From: Martelella lutilitoris
Lineage (GTDB): Bacteria; Pseudomonadota; Alphaproteobacteria; Rhizobiales; Rhizobiaceae
Length of the DNA stretch: 64,000 nucleotides
Assembly: GCF_016598595.1 (NCBI RefSeq)
Contig: NZ_CP066786.1
Span: 3,371,501 to 3,435,500, forward strand
Direction: 5' to 3'
This document shows, one piece after another, positions 1 through 7,259 of this stretch (its first letter is position 1; every line of letters starts with the position of its first letter). The notes under the pieces were generated by a model. The model saw nothing but the letters and a program-made list of their open reading frames with translations, had not been told where the DNA came from and ran no database searches. Made by a program: the position numbers and the translations under genes.

Positions 1-149
1 GCCGCCATGAGCCGGGCACGGGCGAAATCAATTATCCCTATCTTTTCAATATGCTGGACGCGGAAGGTTATGACGGCTTCATCGGCTGCGAATACAAACC
101 TTCGGCCGGCACAAGCGAAGGCCTCGGCTGGATGAAGCCCTGGCGCTAA
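1..149 (+). CDS. hyi: Hydroxypyruvate isomerase, C-terminal end (partial)
   Basis: The gene enters from the left edge; 48 residues and the TAA stop at 147-149 are visible. The tail reads [13 protein letters not shown], then [10 protein letters not shown] and LGWMKPWR, which matches the C-terminus of the Hyi/OtnI family of xylose-isomerase-like TIM barrels. Hyi interconverts hydroxypyruvate and tartronate semialdehyde in the cytoplasm. It lies 11 bases upstream of a tartronate semialdehyde reductase, the usual gcl-hyi-glxR order of glyoxylate assimilation, so the two are almost certainly co-transcribed. The N-terminal catalytic part is outside the window. OtnI (2-oxo-tetronate isomerase) is the alternative within this family. 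Confidence 0.85.
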   Translation, partial: RHEPGTGEINYPYLFNMLDAEGYDGFIGCEYKPSAGTSEGLGWMKPWR

Positions 150-160
150 GGAGTGAGCAC

Positions 161-1030
161 ATGAAAATCGGATTTATCGGCCTCGGCCTCATGGGCCGTC
201 CCATGGCGGCGCATCTCATCGACGCCGGCCACGCGCTCTACATCAACCGAGTGAAGCCGGTCTCGGAATTCCTCGTCGAAAAGGGCGCCACGGCCTGCGA
301 TACGCCGAAGGCCGTCGCGGAAGCCGCCGACATCATCATCACCATCGTGCCGGACACGCCGGATGTGGAGGCCGTCCTCTTTGGCGAGAACGGCGTCGCG
401 GAGGGCCTTTCCAAGGGCAAGATGGTCATCGACATGAGCTCGATCTCCCCGGTCGAGACCAAGACGTTTGCCGAAAGGGTCGCGGCAAAGGGCTGCGGCT
501 ATCTCGATGCGCCGGTCTCCGGCGGCGAGGTCGGGGCCAAGAACGCGGCGCTGACGATAATGGTCGGCGGCTCGGAAGCCGATTTCGAGCGCGGCAGGCC
601 CTTGTTTGAGGCGATGGGCAAGACCATCACCCATGTCGGCCCGGTCGGCGATGGCCAGACCGCCAAGGTCGCCAACCAGATCATTGTCGGCCTGACCATC
701 GAAGCGGTCGCGGAAGGCCTGCTGTTCGCCAAGAAGGCGGGAGCGGACCCGGCCAAGGTGCGCGAGGCGCTGATGGGCGGGTTCGCCGGCTCGACGATCA
801 TGAAGGTCCATGGCGAACGGATGATCGAGCGCACCTTCGATCCCGGCTTCCGCATCTGCCTGCACCGCAAGGACATGGCGCTCGCCGTCAACGCCGCCCG
901 CGATATCGGCCTCGCTTTGCCGAACGCGGCCTCGACCGAGCAACTGATGAATGCCGCGATCGCCCGGGGCGACGGCGACAAGGACCATTCGGCGCTGATC
1001 CGGACGCTGGAGGCGCTTGCGGGGTTGTGA
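161..1030 (+). CDS. glxR: 2-hydroxy-3-oxopropionate (tartronate semialdehyde) reductase
   Basis: 289 residues, the normal length for beta-hydroxyacid dehydrogenases. The N-terminus has the Rossmann dinucleotide loop GLGLMG (residues 7-12). A substrate-binding DAPVSGG segment follows near residue 120, and the catalytic lysine lies in GQTAKVANQ (K169). The family reduces tartronate semialdehyde to D-glycerate with NAD(P)H. The gene starts at an ATG with GGAG a few bases upstream and follows hyi closely. With the upstream isomerase it forms the end of a glyoxylate/hydroxypyruvate to glycerate route. 3-hydroxyisobutyrate dehydrogenase is the main alternative in this family, but the hyi neighbour favours GlxR/GarR. 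Confidence 0.9.
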   Translation: MKIGFIGLGLMGRPMAAHLIDAGHALYINRVKPVSEFLVEKGATACDTPKAVAEAADIIITIVPDTPDVEAVLFGENGVAEGLSKGKMVIDMSSISPVETKTFAERVAAKGCGYLDAPVSGGEVGAKNAALTIMVGGSEADFERGRPLFEAMGKTITHVGPVGDGQTAKVANQIIVGLTIEAVAEGLLFAKKAGADPAKVREALMGGFAGSTIMKVHGERMIERTFDPGFRICLHRKDMALAVNAARDIGLALPNAASTEQLMNAAIARGDGDKDHSALIRTLEALAGL

Positions 1031-1092
1031 GCCGGCGATTTCCGCCCTCAGGCGCAGGTTAATCGCATCCTGCTTTGCGGCTTGCTCCCAAA

Positions 1093-1232
1093 ACTCTCTC
1101 CCGCCTGCGAGAGAGATGCCCCGAAAGGGGCAGTGAGGGTGAAGCAGCGTTTCAAAACGTGAGGGCGTTCAAGGGGATACTCTTCCCCCTCACTGTCGCT
1201 TTCGCGACATCTCTCCCCTCCGGGGCGAGAAG
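1093..1232. repeat. Long palindromic intergenic element
   Basis: The 317-base gap between glxR and the GH42 gene (1031-1347) holds no gene. It is dominated by an imperfect inverted repeat of two roughly 45-base arms. The left arm (about 1093-1143) contains GAGAGATGCCCCGAAAGGGGC then AGTGAGGGTGA. The right arm (about 1185-1232) contains the inverse, CCCCTCACTGTCGC then TTTCGCGACATCTCTCCCC. Each arm also has its own small hairpin (GCCCCGAAAGGGGC; GTCGCTTTCGCGAC). This resembles the dispersed palindromic units found between genes in rhizobial genomes. It may also act as a transcription terminator or mRNA 3' structure for glxR. Confidence 0.7.
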
Positions 1233-1347
1233 GTTTGGGGGCTCTGCGGTGAAGCCAACCCCGGTCGGCGTCACATCCCTCTGACGCAAGTCGGGGCAGG
1301 CACAGGTCAAAGCCGCCGCCCTTCCGAGATAATATGATGAGGACATC

Positions 1348-3456
1348 ATGACGAAAATACCGATGCAGACGCCGTTCGGGGCGGTCTATTTCCGCAAGTC
1401 GAACCCGCCGCGCGAGGACTGGGAGCGCGATTACGGCGTCGCGGCAGAGGACGGGCTGAACGTCTTCCGCCACTGGTTCATGTGGAGCGCGATCGAGCGG
1501 CGGCCCGGCTTCTACGACTGGGAGGAGTATGACCGCCAGATGGACCTCGCCGCCGAAAACGGCATCAAGACGATCATCGCCGAACTGACCCATACCGTGC
1601 CGGACTGGGCCTATCGCAAATATGCCCATGCCCGCCAGATGCGCGCCGATGGCAGCGAGCTTCCGGCGATCATGGGCGTGTCGGCTGCCACCGGCGGTTT
1701 TGCGCCGAATGGCGGCGGCGCGGGATCGCTGACGATGAACTGCCCGGAAGTGAAGGAGGCGGCCGGCGCCTTCCTGACCGCGCTCGCGGAGCGCTACAAG
1801 GGCCATCCCGGCCTTCTCGGATACGACGTCTGGAACGAGTGCAATTATGCGCCCTCCGTCGACTACAACCCGCACACCAAGGCCGCCTTCTGCGTCTGGC
1901 TGCAGGAAAAATACGGCGATCTCGATACGCTGGCGAAGGCCTGGTATCGCTATTCCTACGCCGAATGGGACGATATCGAGCCGCCGCGCCAGATCGCGCC
2001 CTATCCCGAATGCCTCGACTGGCTCGATTTCAAGCGCGAGAATTACTACGGCCAGATGCAGTTTCGCATCGACACCATCCGCGCCGTCGATCAGGATTGC
2101 CTGATCGCCGCCCACGGCGTCGCCGGGGCGATCCCCGACATGGCCGCGCGCGGGTCGGATGACTGGCTCGCCGCCTCCAAGGTCGAGGTCTATGGCTATA
2201 CCTTCGTCCATGCGCGCAAGGGCAACCAGTCCTGGCGCAGCTTCTACGCCGCCGATCTCAACCGCGCCGCCGCGCGCGGCAAACCCTTCTGGCACGCCGA
2301 ACGCCAAGGCGGTCCACTGTGGATGCAGCCGCAGGTCGTCGGTCGCGACAAGGAGGATGGCCGCGTTGCCGAGCCCGAGGATATCCGGGTGTGGTCGCTG
2401 ACGTCGTTTGCCGGCGGCGCGCGCGGCATGCTGAACCTGCGCTATCGGCCGCTGCTCGACGGCCCGCTGTTCGGCGCCTTCGGCTCCTACGGCATGGATG
2501 GTTCGCGCACGCCGCGCTCCGACATGGCCTCGAAGATCGCGAAGTGGACCAACGCGCCGGAACAGAAGCCGCTTCTGGCGGCAAAGCCGGTGAAGGGCGA
2601 GGTCGGCATTCTGGTCGCGCCTGAGGCGCAGGCCTGGGATTATCTGCTGAGCCGGGAGGGCAATTACGAGACCTACAGGGAAGCCATGTGGGGCGCCTAT
2701 CGCGGCTTCTTCGACAATGGCATCCAGGCCGACTGGGTGCATATCGAGGATATCGGCACCTATGACGCGCTCTACTTCCCCTACCCCATCATGCTGACAA
2801 GCGAGAACGCCAAAAAGCTCGCCGACTGGGTGAAAGCCGGCGGCACGCTGGTGTCGGAAGCCTGCCCCGGCTATTTCGGCGATCGCGGCAAGGTCGGCAC
2901 GGTGCAGCCCAATAACGGGCTCGACGCCGTTTTCGGCGTGCGGGAGGACGAGGTGGAGTTCATGCCGGATATCGGCAACCGCATTCGCTTCATGCTCGAT
3001 GGCGTCTCGACCACCGGCGGCGGCTTCCTTCAATCCTATAGCGTGACGGAGGGCCGTGAGCTGGCGCGGTTTGACGACGGCCGGATCGCGGTCGTCGAGA
3101 ACACGTGCGGGAAAGGCCGCACGCTGCTCGTCGGCACCCATCCCTCAGTTGGCTACTATCGCGACCAGTCGGAGGCGGGAAAGCGCTATTTCGCCCGCTG
3201 CTTCGCCTTCACCGGCAAGACGCGGCATACGCTGTGCACCAATCCGGCCCTGCAGATACGCCTTCATGAGAGTGATTCCGGGCGCTATCTGTGGGTCATC
3301 AACGCCACGCGCCGGCATCAGACGGCGAGGCTTTCCGATGGCGACGGCCGGGCCTTGAGCAGCGCCGAGGTGTTCTGGGGCGACGGCGAAGCCTCGTTGA
3401 GAGACGGCAGGCTCGCCGTGCCGCCGCGCGACGCGCTGATCGTGCGACTTGCATAG
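1348..3456 (+). CDS. Glycoside hydrolase family 42 protein (beta-galactosidase-like)
   Basis: 702 residues, typical for GH42. The N-terminal TIM barrel (about 1-385) carries the acid/base pair N163-E164 in DVWNECNY and the probable nucleophile E318 in FWHAERQGG. A second domain from about residue 395 to 600 (EVGILVAPEAQAW onward, with VKAGGTLVSEACPGY) matches the glutamine-amidotransferase-like trimerisation domain of the family, followed by a small C-terminal beta domain. There is no signal peptide, so the enzyme should act in the cytoplasm on imported oligosaccharides. The ATG is preceded by GAGGACATC. Family members cleave beta-D-galactosides, and some prefer alpha-L-arabinopyranosides, so the exact substrate is open. 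No intact sugar transporter is adjacent, only a remnant of a binding protein downstream. Confidence 0.85.
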   Translation: MTKIPMQTPFGAVYFRKSNPPREDWERDYGVAAEDGLNVFRHWFMWSAIERRPGFYDWEEYDRQMDLAAENGIKTIIAELTHTVPDWAYRKYAHARQMRADGSELPAIMGVSAATGGFAPNGGGAGSLTMNCPEVKEAAGAFLTALAERYKGHPGLLGYDVWNECNYAPSVDYNPHTKAAFCVWLQEKYGDLDTLAKAWYRYSYAEWDDIEPPRQIAPYPECLDWLDFKRENYYGQMQFRIDTIRAVDQDCLIAAHGVAGAIPDMAARGSDDWLAASKVEVYGYTFVHARKGNQSWRSFYAADLNRAAARGKPFWHAERQGGPLWMQPQVVGRDKEDGRVAEPEDIRVWSLTSFAGGARGMLNLRYRPLLDGPLFGAFGSYGMDGSRTPRSDMASKIAKWTNAPEQKPLLAAKPVKGEVGILVAPEAQAWDYLLSREGNYETYREAMWGAYRGFFDNGIQADWVHIEDIGTYDALYFPYPIMLTSENAKKLADWVKAGGTLVSEACPGYFGDRGKVGTVQPNNGLDAVFGVREDEVEFMPDIGNRIRFMLDGVSTTGGGFLQSYSVTEGRELARFDDGRIAVVENTCGKGRTLLVGTHPSVGYYRDQSEAGKRYFARCFAFTGKTRHTLCTNPALQIRLHESDSGRYLWVINATRRHQTARLSDGDGRALSSAEVFWGDGEASLRDGRLAVPPRDALIVRLA

Positions 3457-3535
3457 AGCGCGTCCAGGAAAAGACGATCATGCCGTAGACAAGGGTCGCG
3501 AGCAGCAGGATGGCCGCAAGAACGCGATCGGCCAT
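3455..3535 (-). pseudogene. Possible truncated TctB-like N-terminus (remnant)
   Basis: From an ATG at 3535 the minus strand reads MADRVLAAILLLATLVYGM then IVFSWTRS, a plausible first membrane helix resembling the start of small TctB-type transporter subunits. After that the frame runs into the antisense of the GH42 gene and becomes arginine-rich nonsense. If real, it is an N-terminal stub of a lost transporter gene. The similarity is weak and could be chance. Confidence 0.25.
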
Positions 3536-3649
3536 GCAGCGGCCCTCTTGCGCCGCCCTGCCTGCCCAACGTTCCATCGCCATCGACATGCGCGGTTCGG
3601 AGGGCCTTCGCCAACGGCTTGCGACAGCCGAAACCCAGGCACGGCGGAC

Positions 3650-4012
3650 ATGCAATGGTTCTTCGCCGTGCCCACAATCTGCCCCGGAAGAAAGTTGACC
3701 CGGCTCAGATGCCTGCTTTCGCCGGAGGGGCAGAGACAGCTCACCCTGCATCCGGGGCTCATTCCGCTCGATCCCGAAGCATGTGATCTTGTGCCGGGGC
3801 TGGACGATCTTTTCAGAGGCCAGCGAAGGCTGATCCCGATCCGTTTCGGGCCGGGCCTGATGGCCCATCTCGACCACTTCAAACAGGACATGTTCTGGGA
3901 GGACGTCTCTCCCGATGCGGAGGCGTTGACCAAACGCTTGAGCGCTCCAGGAAAGTGGGTATCGGTCTTCCGTCCGGAAACGCGTGCTGTCGGGTGGACG
4001 CGGCTTGATTGA
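3650..4012 (+). pseudogene. C-terminal remnant of an ABC substrate-binding protein
   Basis: The plus frame contains LLSPEGQRQLT, GLIPLDPEA and then RLIPIRFGPGLMAHLDHFK followed by QDMFWEDV. This is the layout of the C-terminal lobe of periplasmic iron/sugar-type substrate-binding proteins (a LLSPEGQ helix followed by a conserved PIR-GPGL-LD-K segment). There is no matching N-terminal lobe, signal peptide or ribosome-binding site, and the upstream part of the frame is unlike protein. It ends at a TGA 38 bases before the LysR stop. I read it as the 3' stump of a deleted transporter gene, perhaps once serving the GH42 gene. The call rests on motif recognition only. The 594-base stretch 3457-4050 otherwise holds nothing intact. 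Confidence 0.45.
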
Positions 4013-4050
4013 ATTCTCCGGACCTGACCGCCGCGCGGCCGGGCGGTATG

Positions 4051-4959
4051 TCACCGGCCGCGCGCCGAACGCGCCAGTTCGCGCGCGAGATCGATGAACA
4101 CCTTGAAGGCCGCCGGCGGATTGCGCCGGCTCGGATAATAGAGGCAGAGCGGCGAAAGTGGCGGCGTCCACCTGTCAAGCACCCGCACCAGCCGGCCGGC
4201 CTCGACGTCTTCACGCACATCCGATTCCATGAAAAAACCGATACCGACCCCTTCCAGAACCGCCAGCCGCGCGAGACTGGCCTCATCCAGGGTGATTGGG
4301 CCATGCACATCGACATGCACCGGCTGCCCCTCGGATTCGAACTGCCAGCGCAACATGGCGCCGTTGGGCAGACGGGTGCGGATGCAATCATGCGCCATCA
4401 GGTCTGATGGATGCAGCGGTAGCGAGCGGCTCTCAAAATAGGCCGGCGCGCCGACAGCGGCGTAGCGCCGCGGGGCCCCGAGCGGAATGGCGATCATGTC
4501 GGTCGGCACCAGCGGTTCGCTGCGCACTCCGAAATCGAAACCGCCGGCGACGATATCGACAAGATTGCCCTCGGTCACAAGATCGATCCGGACTTCCGGA
4601 AACCGTCGCATGAATTCCAGGATCAGCGGCGACAGGATCTCGCGGCCGGCGGTCACGAATGTGTTGATGCGCAACACGCCGGTCGGCGTCTCCTGTTGCG
4701 AGCGCACGGTATCGAGCGCCTGGTGCATGTCCCTGAGCGCCGGGCTCATCTGATCGACAAACTTGCGCCCGGCATCCGTCAGCGAAACGCTGCGCGTCGT
4801 GCGGTTGAACAGGCGCACGCCCAGATGCTCTTCCAGCTTTGCAATCGCGTTGCTGAGCGCGCTCGTCGACATGCCGAGATCGAGGGCTGCGGCGCGAAAC
4901 GAGCCCCTGCGGCTGACCGCAAGAACAGCGTCGAAATCACTCAGCTTGTAGATCGCCAT
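4051..4959 (-). CDS. LysR-family transcriptional regulator
   Basis: 302 residues from the preferred ATG at 4959 ([15 protein letters not shown]); a longer start at 4989 is possible but adds an unusual leader. The N-terminus is a winged helix-turn-helix with [20 protein letters not shown] and [15 protein letters not shown] (residues about 18-65), the LysR signature. The remainder is the periplasmic-binding-like effector domain ([30 protein letters not shown]). It is divergently oriented from the CutA-like/NTF2-like pair, with the shared promoter region in the roughly 100 bases between 4960 and 5057, so it probably controls those genes. The effector is unknown. Confidence 0.9.
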   Translation of the reverse strand: MAIYKLSDFDAVLAVSRRGSFRAAALDLGMSTSALSNAIAKLEEHLGVRLFNRTTRSVSLTDAGRKFVDQMSPALRDMHQALDTVRSQQETPTGVLRINTFVTAGREILSPLILEFMRRFPEVRIDLVTEGNLVDIVAGGFDFGVRSEPLVPTDMIAIPLGAPRRYAAVGAPAYFESRSLPLHPSDLMAHDCIRTRLPNGAMLRWQFESEGQPVHVDVHGPITLDEASLARLAVLEGVGIGFFMESDVREDVEAGRLVRVLDRWTPPLSPLCLYYPSRRNPPAAFKVFIDLARELARSARGR

Positions 4960-5056
4960 TATCCCGAAATCCGCAATTCCTCGTCTCACTTTATCCCGCT
5001 TATCCGTACGCCGTCAAAGCCATAAATTGAGGTCGAACAGCAACCGAGTGGAAAAA

Positions 5057-5527
5057 ATGCAGTATTATCAGGTTTACATCAGTGCCGAACAAACCGCGCA
5101 GGCTTACCGCATCCTTGATGCGCTGATCGCCAAGCAATTGATCTTCGGCGGCCCGGTGGTTGGTGGTCCAGCCAAGTTCCTCTGGAACTTCAAGGACAGC
5201 GACGTGCCCGCGAGCATGCGCGAGCCCAAGCTCTACACCCTCGATCAGGACCACAACTACATCATCAGCTACACCCGCGAGGATCTGAAGGAAAAGCTCA
5301 TCGAAGTGGCGGAGCGCGCCTCGCTGGAAGAAGTGTGCATGATCTCCTTCCTGCCGATGGAGACCAACAGGTCGCTTCGCAACCTGCTCGACGCCTCTTT
5401 CGAGGGACGCGGCGAACTTGCCGATCCCGAGCCTGTCGACGCTGTGGCCGCGCTCACTTTCGTACCGAAGGTCCAGGTTTCCGCCAGGACCAAGAGCTCG
5501 AGCGGCGACGTCGGCAGCCGGCGCTGA
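5057..5527 (+). CDS. CutA-like small protein of unknown function
   Basis: 156 residues from the ATG at 5057 (MQYYQVYISAEQ); a TTG ten codons earlier is less likely. The pattern, with an opening beta strand, a helix AYRILDALIAKQLIFGG, a V-V-G-G-P turn, FLWNFKDS, then YIISYTREDLKEKLIEV, resembles the ferredoxin-like fold of CutA1/divalent-ion-tolerance proteins. The normal CutA metal-site residues are not obvious. The C-terminal 25 residues are serine-rich and probably disordered. It is divergent from the LysR gene and 41 bases upstream of an NTF2-like gene, so the two probably form one operon. The function cannot be assigned; the CutA relationship is inference from pattern. Confidence 0.7.
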   Translation: MQYYQVYISAEQTAQAYRILDALIAKQLIFGGPVVGGPAKFLWNFKDSDVPASMREPKLYTLDQDHNYIISYTREDLKEKLIEVAERASLEEVCMISFLPMETNRSLRNLLDASFEGRGELADPEPVDAVAALTFVPKVQVSARTKSSSGDVGSRR

Positions 5528-5568
5528 ACCTGCGCCTTTGTTTCAACCCACGTAAAAGGAGAACCACC

Positions 5569-5898
5569 ATGAGTATCGAATTGCCGAAGGTCATCGAAAC
5601 CTATTTCTCAGCCGACAAGAAGGGCAATGCGCAGGCGATTTCGGAATGCTTCACGGAAGACGCCACCGTCATCGATGAAGGCAATTCATACACGGGCCGC
5701 GATGCCATCCGGCAGTGGATGGCCAATGCCTCGACGAAATACACCTACACCGTCGAGCCTTTCTCGATGACCGAAGAAGATGGGCGCATCGTCATCACCA
5801 GCCACCTCGTCGGCAACTTTCCCGGCAGCCCGGTGGACCTGCGCTACGTCTTCGTCCTCAGCGGCGACAAGGTTGCCGAACTGGAGATTGTCCCATGA
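5569..5898 (+). CDS. SnoaL/NTF2-like small protein
   Basis: 109 residues from the ATG at 5569, which has a strong AAGGAGAACCACC ribosome-binding context. The sequence shows the cone-shaped NTF2/SnoaL pattern: N-terminal helix VIETYFSADKKGN, CFTEDATVIDEG, YTGRDAIRQWM, then antiparallel strands ending in YVFVLSGDKVAELEIVP. Members are ligand-binding proteins or small isomerases and dehydratases, often encoded beside short-chain dehydrogenases. Here it follows the CutA-like gene and is probably under the divergent LysR regulator. A very short reading frame overlaps its stop and may be what is left of a third operon gene. The substrate is unknown. Confidence 0.8.
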   Translation: MSIELPKVIETYFSADKKGNAQAISECFTEDATVIDEGNSYTGRDAIRQWMANASTKYTYTVEPFSMTEEDGRIVITSHLVGNFPGSPVDLRYVFVLSGDKVAELEIVP

Positions 5899-5972
5899 CG
5901 GCATTCGTTACCCTGGAAGGGAAACATGGGCGATTACAGGCATGGGCTTCGACCCCGTCCGAAGCAGCCTGA
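5895..5972 (+). pseudogene. Possible remnant start of a short-chain dehydrogenase
   Basis: An ATG overlapping the NTF2-like stop (ATGA) opens a 25-codon frame beginning MTAFVTLEGKHG. A TLEGK opening is common at the start of SDR enzymes. In the next frame the DNA reads WAITGMG, like the SDR nucleotide loop, which suggests a frameshifted, truncated gene. No further SDR sequence follows before the tRNA. This is speculative. Confidence 0.2.
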
Positions 5973-6067
5973 TGCCGTTTGCGATACAGCATTGTGTGAC
6001 ACGGCAGCGAGAGAGCCGAGTGATAAACACGGAACAATATTAAATTTCAACGACTTGAAGACCGAAA

Positions 6068-6142
6068 TGGCTGGGGTGGCTGGATTCGAACCAGCGCATG
6101 CCGATACCAAAAACCGGTGCCTTACCGCTTGGCTACACCCCA
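6068..6142 (-). tRNA. tRNA-Gln (anticodon TTG)
   Basis: The reverse complement folds into a complete cloverleaf of 75 bases including CCA. The acceptor stem is TGGGGTG/CACCCCA with discriminator G, the D arm is GCC...GGC, and the anticodon arm is CCGGT-TTTTGGT-ATCGG with anticodon TTG. The T arm is GCTGG-TTCGAAT-CCAGC. CCA is encoded (6068-6070). The only irregularity is a G-T pair in the anticodon stem. The spaces on either side (5899-6067 and 6143-6333) hold no convincing gene. Confidence 0.97.
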
Positions 6143-6347
6143 GCATGTCCTCGCAGCGCGCCTGCGCCGTGGAACGACAAGCCTCTTATCAAAGCTCTTG
6201 CCGGGCGACAACGGCTAAATCGGACGAAGGTCAGTGTTTTTGCCGCCCGGAAAGTCTGAAGCCGGCTTCGGCGGCCTTGCAATTTGCCGGTTCGATGTCA
6301 GATAGGGGGCATCGGCGGCCACGGAACGCTGCGGGAGGAAAGTGACA

Positions 6348-7259
6348 ATGCGAGAGGCGCAATCGCAACAGGCATTCGACCCGGCCTATGGCTGCGCTGT
6401 CCGGATCGCGGACGGCATTTTTCGGCTGACGGCGGAAAACCCCTCGCCCTTCACCGCGCACGGCACGAACGGCTACATGATCGGCAACAGGTCCCTCACG
6501 ATCATCGACCCCGGTCCGGACATCGCGGGACATTTCGACATCTGGATGAAGGCGATCGACGGGCGAAGGGTCGCCGGGATTGCCGTTACCCACACCCATC
6601 TCGACCACACGCCGATGGCCCACCGCCTGAAGGCCGAAACCGGCGCGCCGATCCTCGCCTTCTCGCCCCACCGCGCCGCCCGCCCCCTGCACGACGGCGA
6701 GGAGAACCCCTTTGCCGAGAACTCCGACACGGCGCTCGCCCCGGATATCACGCTGGCCGACGGCGGGCGCTTCGAAGCCGACGGCTTCGTGCTGCAGGCC
6801 GTCCACACGCCGGGCCACACCGCCAATCACCTCTCCTTCGCGCTGGAAGGGACGCCCTACCTTTTATCCGGAGACCATGTGATGGGCTGGTCGACCACCA
6901 TCGTCGCGCCGCCCGACGGATCGATGGGCGACTATATGACCTCTCTCGAAAAGCTTCTCGCGCGGCCGGAGAGCGTCTATCTGCCGGGCCATGGCGGGCC
7001 GGTCACCGACGCCCACGGCTTTGTCCGCGGCATCCGCTCGCACCGGCTGATGCGCGAACGGGCAATCCTCGAGCGCCTTGCGGCCGGCGACGAGACGATC
7101 ACCGAAATGGTCAAGGTAATCTACCGCACCACCAGCGAGAAACTGCACGGCGCAGCCGCGCTTTCCGTGCTCGCCCACCTTGAGGCGCTGGTCGAGCGCG
7201 GCAGCGTTTTGACGGACGGTCCGCCTCTTATTGCCGGTCGCTACCGGCTTCAGGGCTGA
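6348..7259 (+). CDS. MBL-fold metallo-hydrolase (LACTB2/glyoxalase II-type)
   Basis: 303 residues from the ATG at 6348, chosen over the GTG at 6342 because GGAGG lies 9 bases before the ATG but only 3 before the GTG. The metallo-beta-lactamase metal motif is THTHLDH (about residue 80), with further ligands in VHTPGHTANH and LLSGDHVMGW and a late PGHGGPV. A C-terminal winged-helix-like region (ITEMVKVIYR, GAAALSVLAHLEALVERG) matches the LACTB2/RNase BN-like subgroup seen across Rhizobiales. The family hydrolyses thioesters, phosphodiesters or RNA, and the substrate here is not known. Its last 10 bases overlap the convergent end of ppdK. Confidence 0.85.
   Translation: MREAQSQQAFDPAYGCAVRIADGIFRLTAENPSPFTAHGTNGYMIGNRSLTIIDPGPDIAGHFDIWMKAIDGRRVAGIAVTHTHLDHTPMAHRLKAETGAPILAFSPHRAARPLHDGEENPFAENSDTALAPDITLADGGRFEADGFVLQAVHTPGHTANHLSFALEGTPYLLSGDHVMGWSTTIVAPPDGSMGDYMTSLEKLLARPESVYLPGHGGPVTDAHGFVRGIRSHRLMRERAILERLAAGDETITEMVKVIYRTTSEKLHGAAALSVLAHLEALVERGSVLTDGPPLIAGRYRLQG

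Noticed and set aside
1048..3141. Long minus-strand open frame opposite the GH42 gene
   Set aside because: Composition and codon pattern are those of an antisense shadow in GC-rich DNA; the plus strand has clear GH42 motifs.
5926..6345. Plus-strand open frame containing a VAGFEPAHADTKNRC-like peptide
   Set aside because: This is the well-known translation artefact of the antisense of a tRNA gene; the tRNA-Gln folds perfectly.
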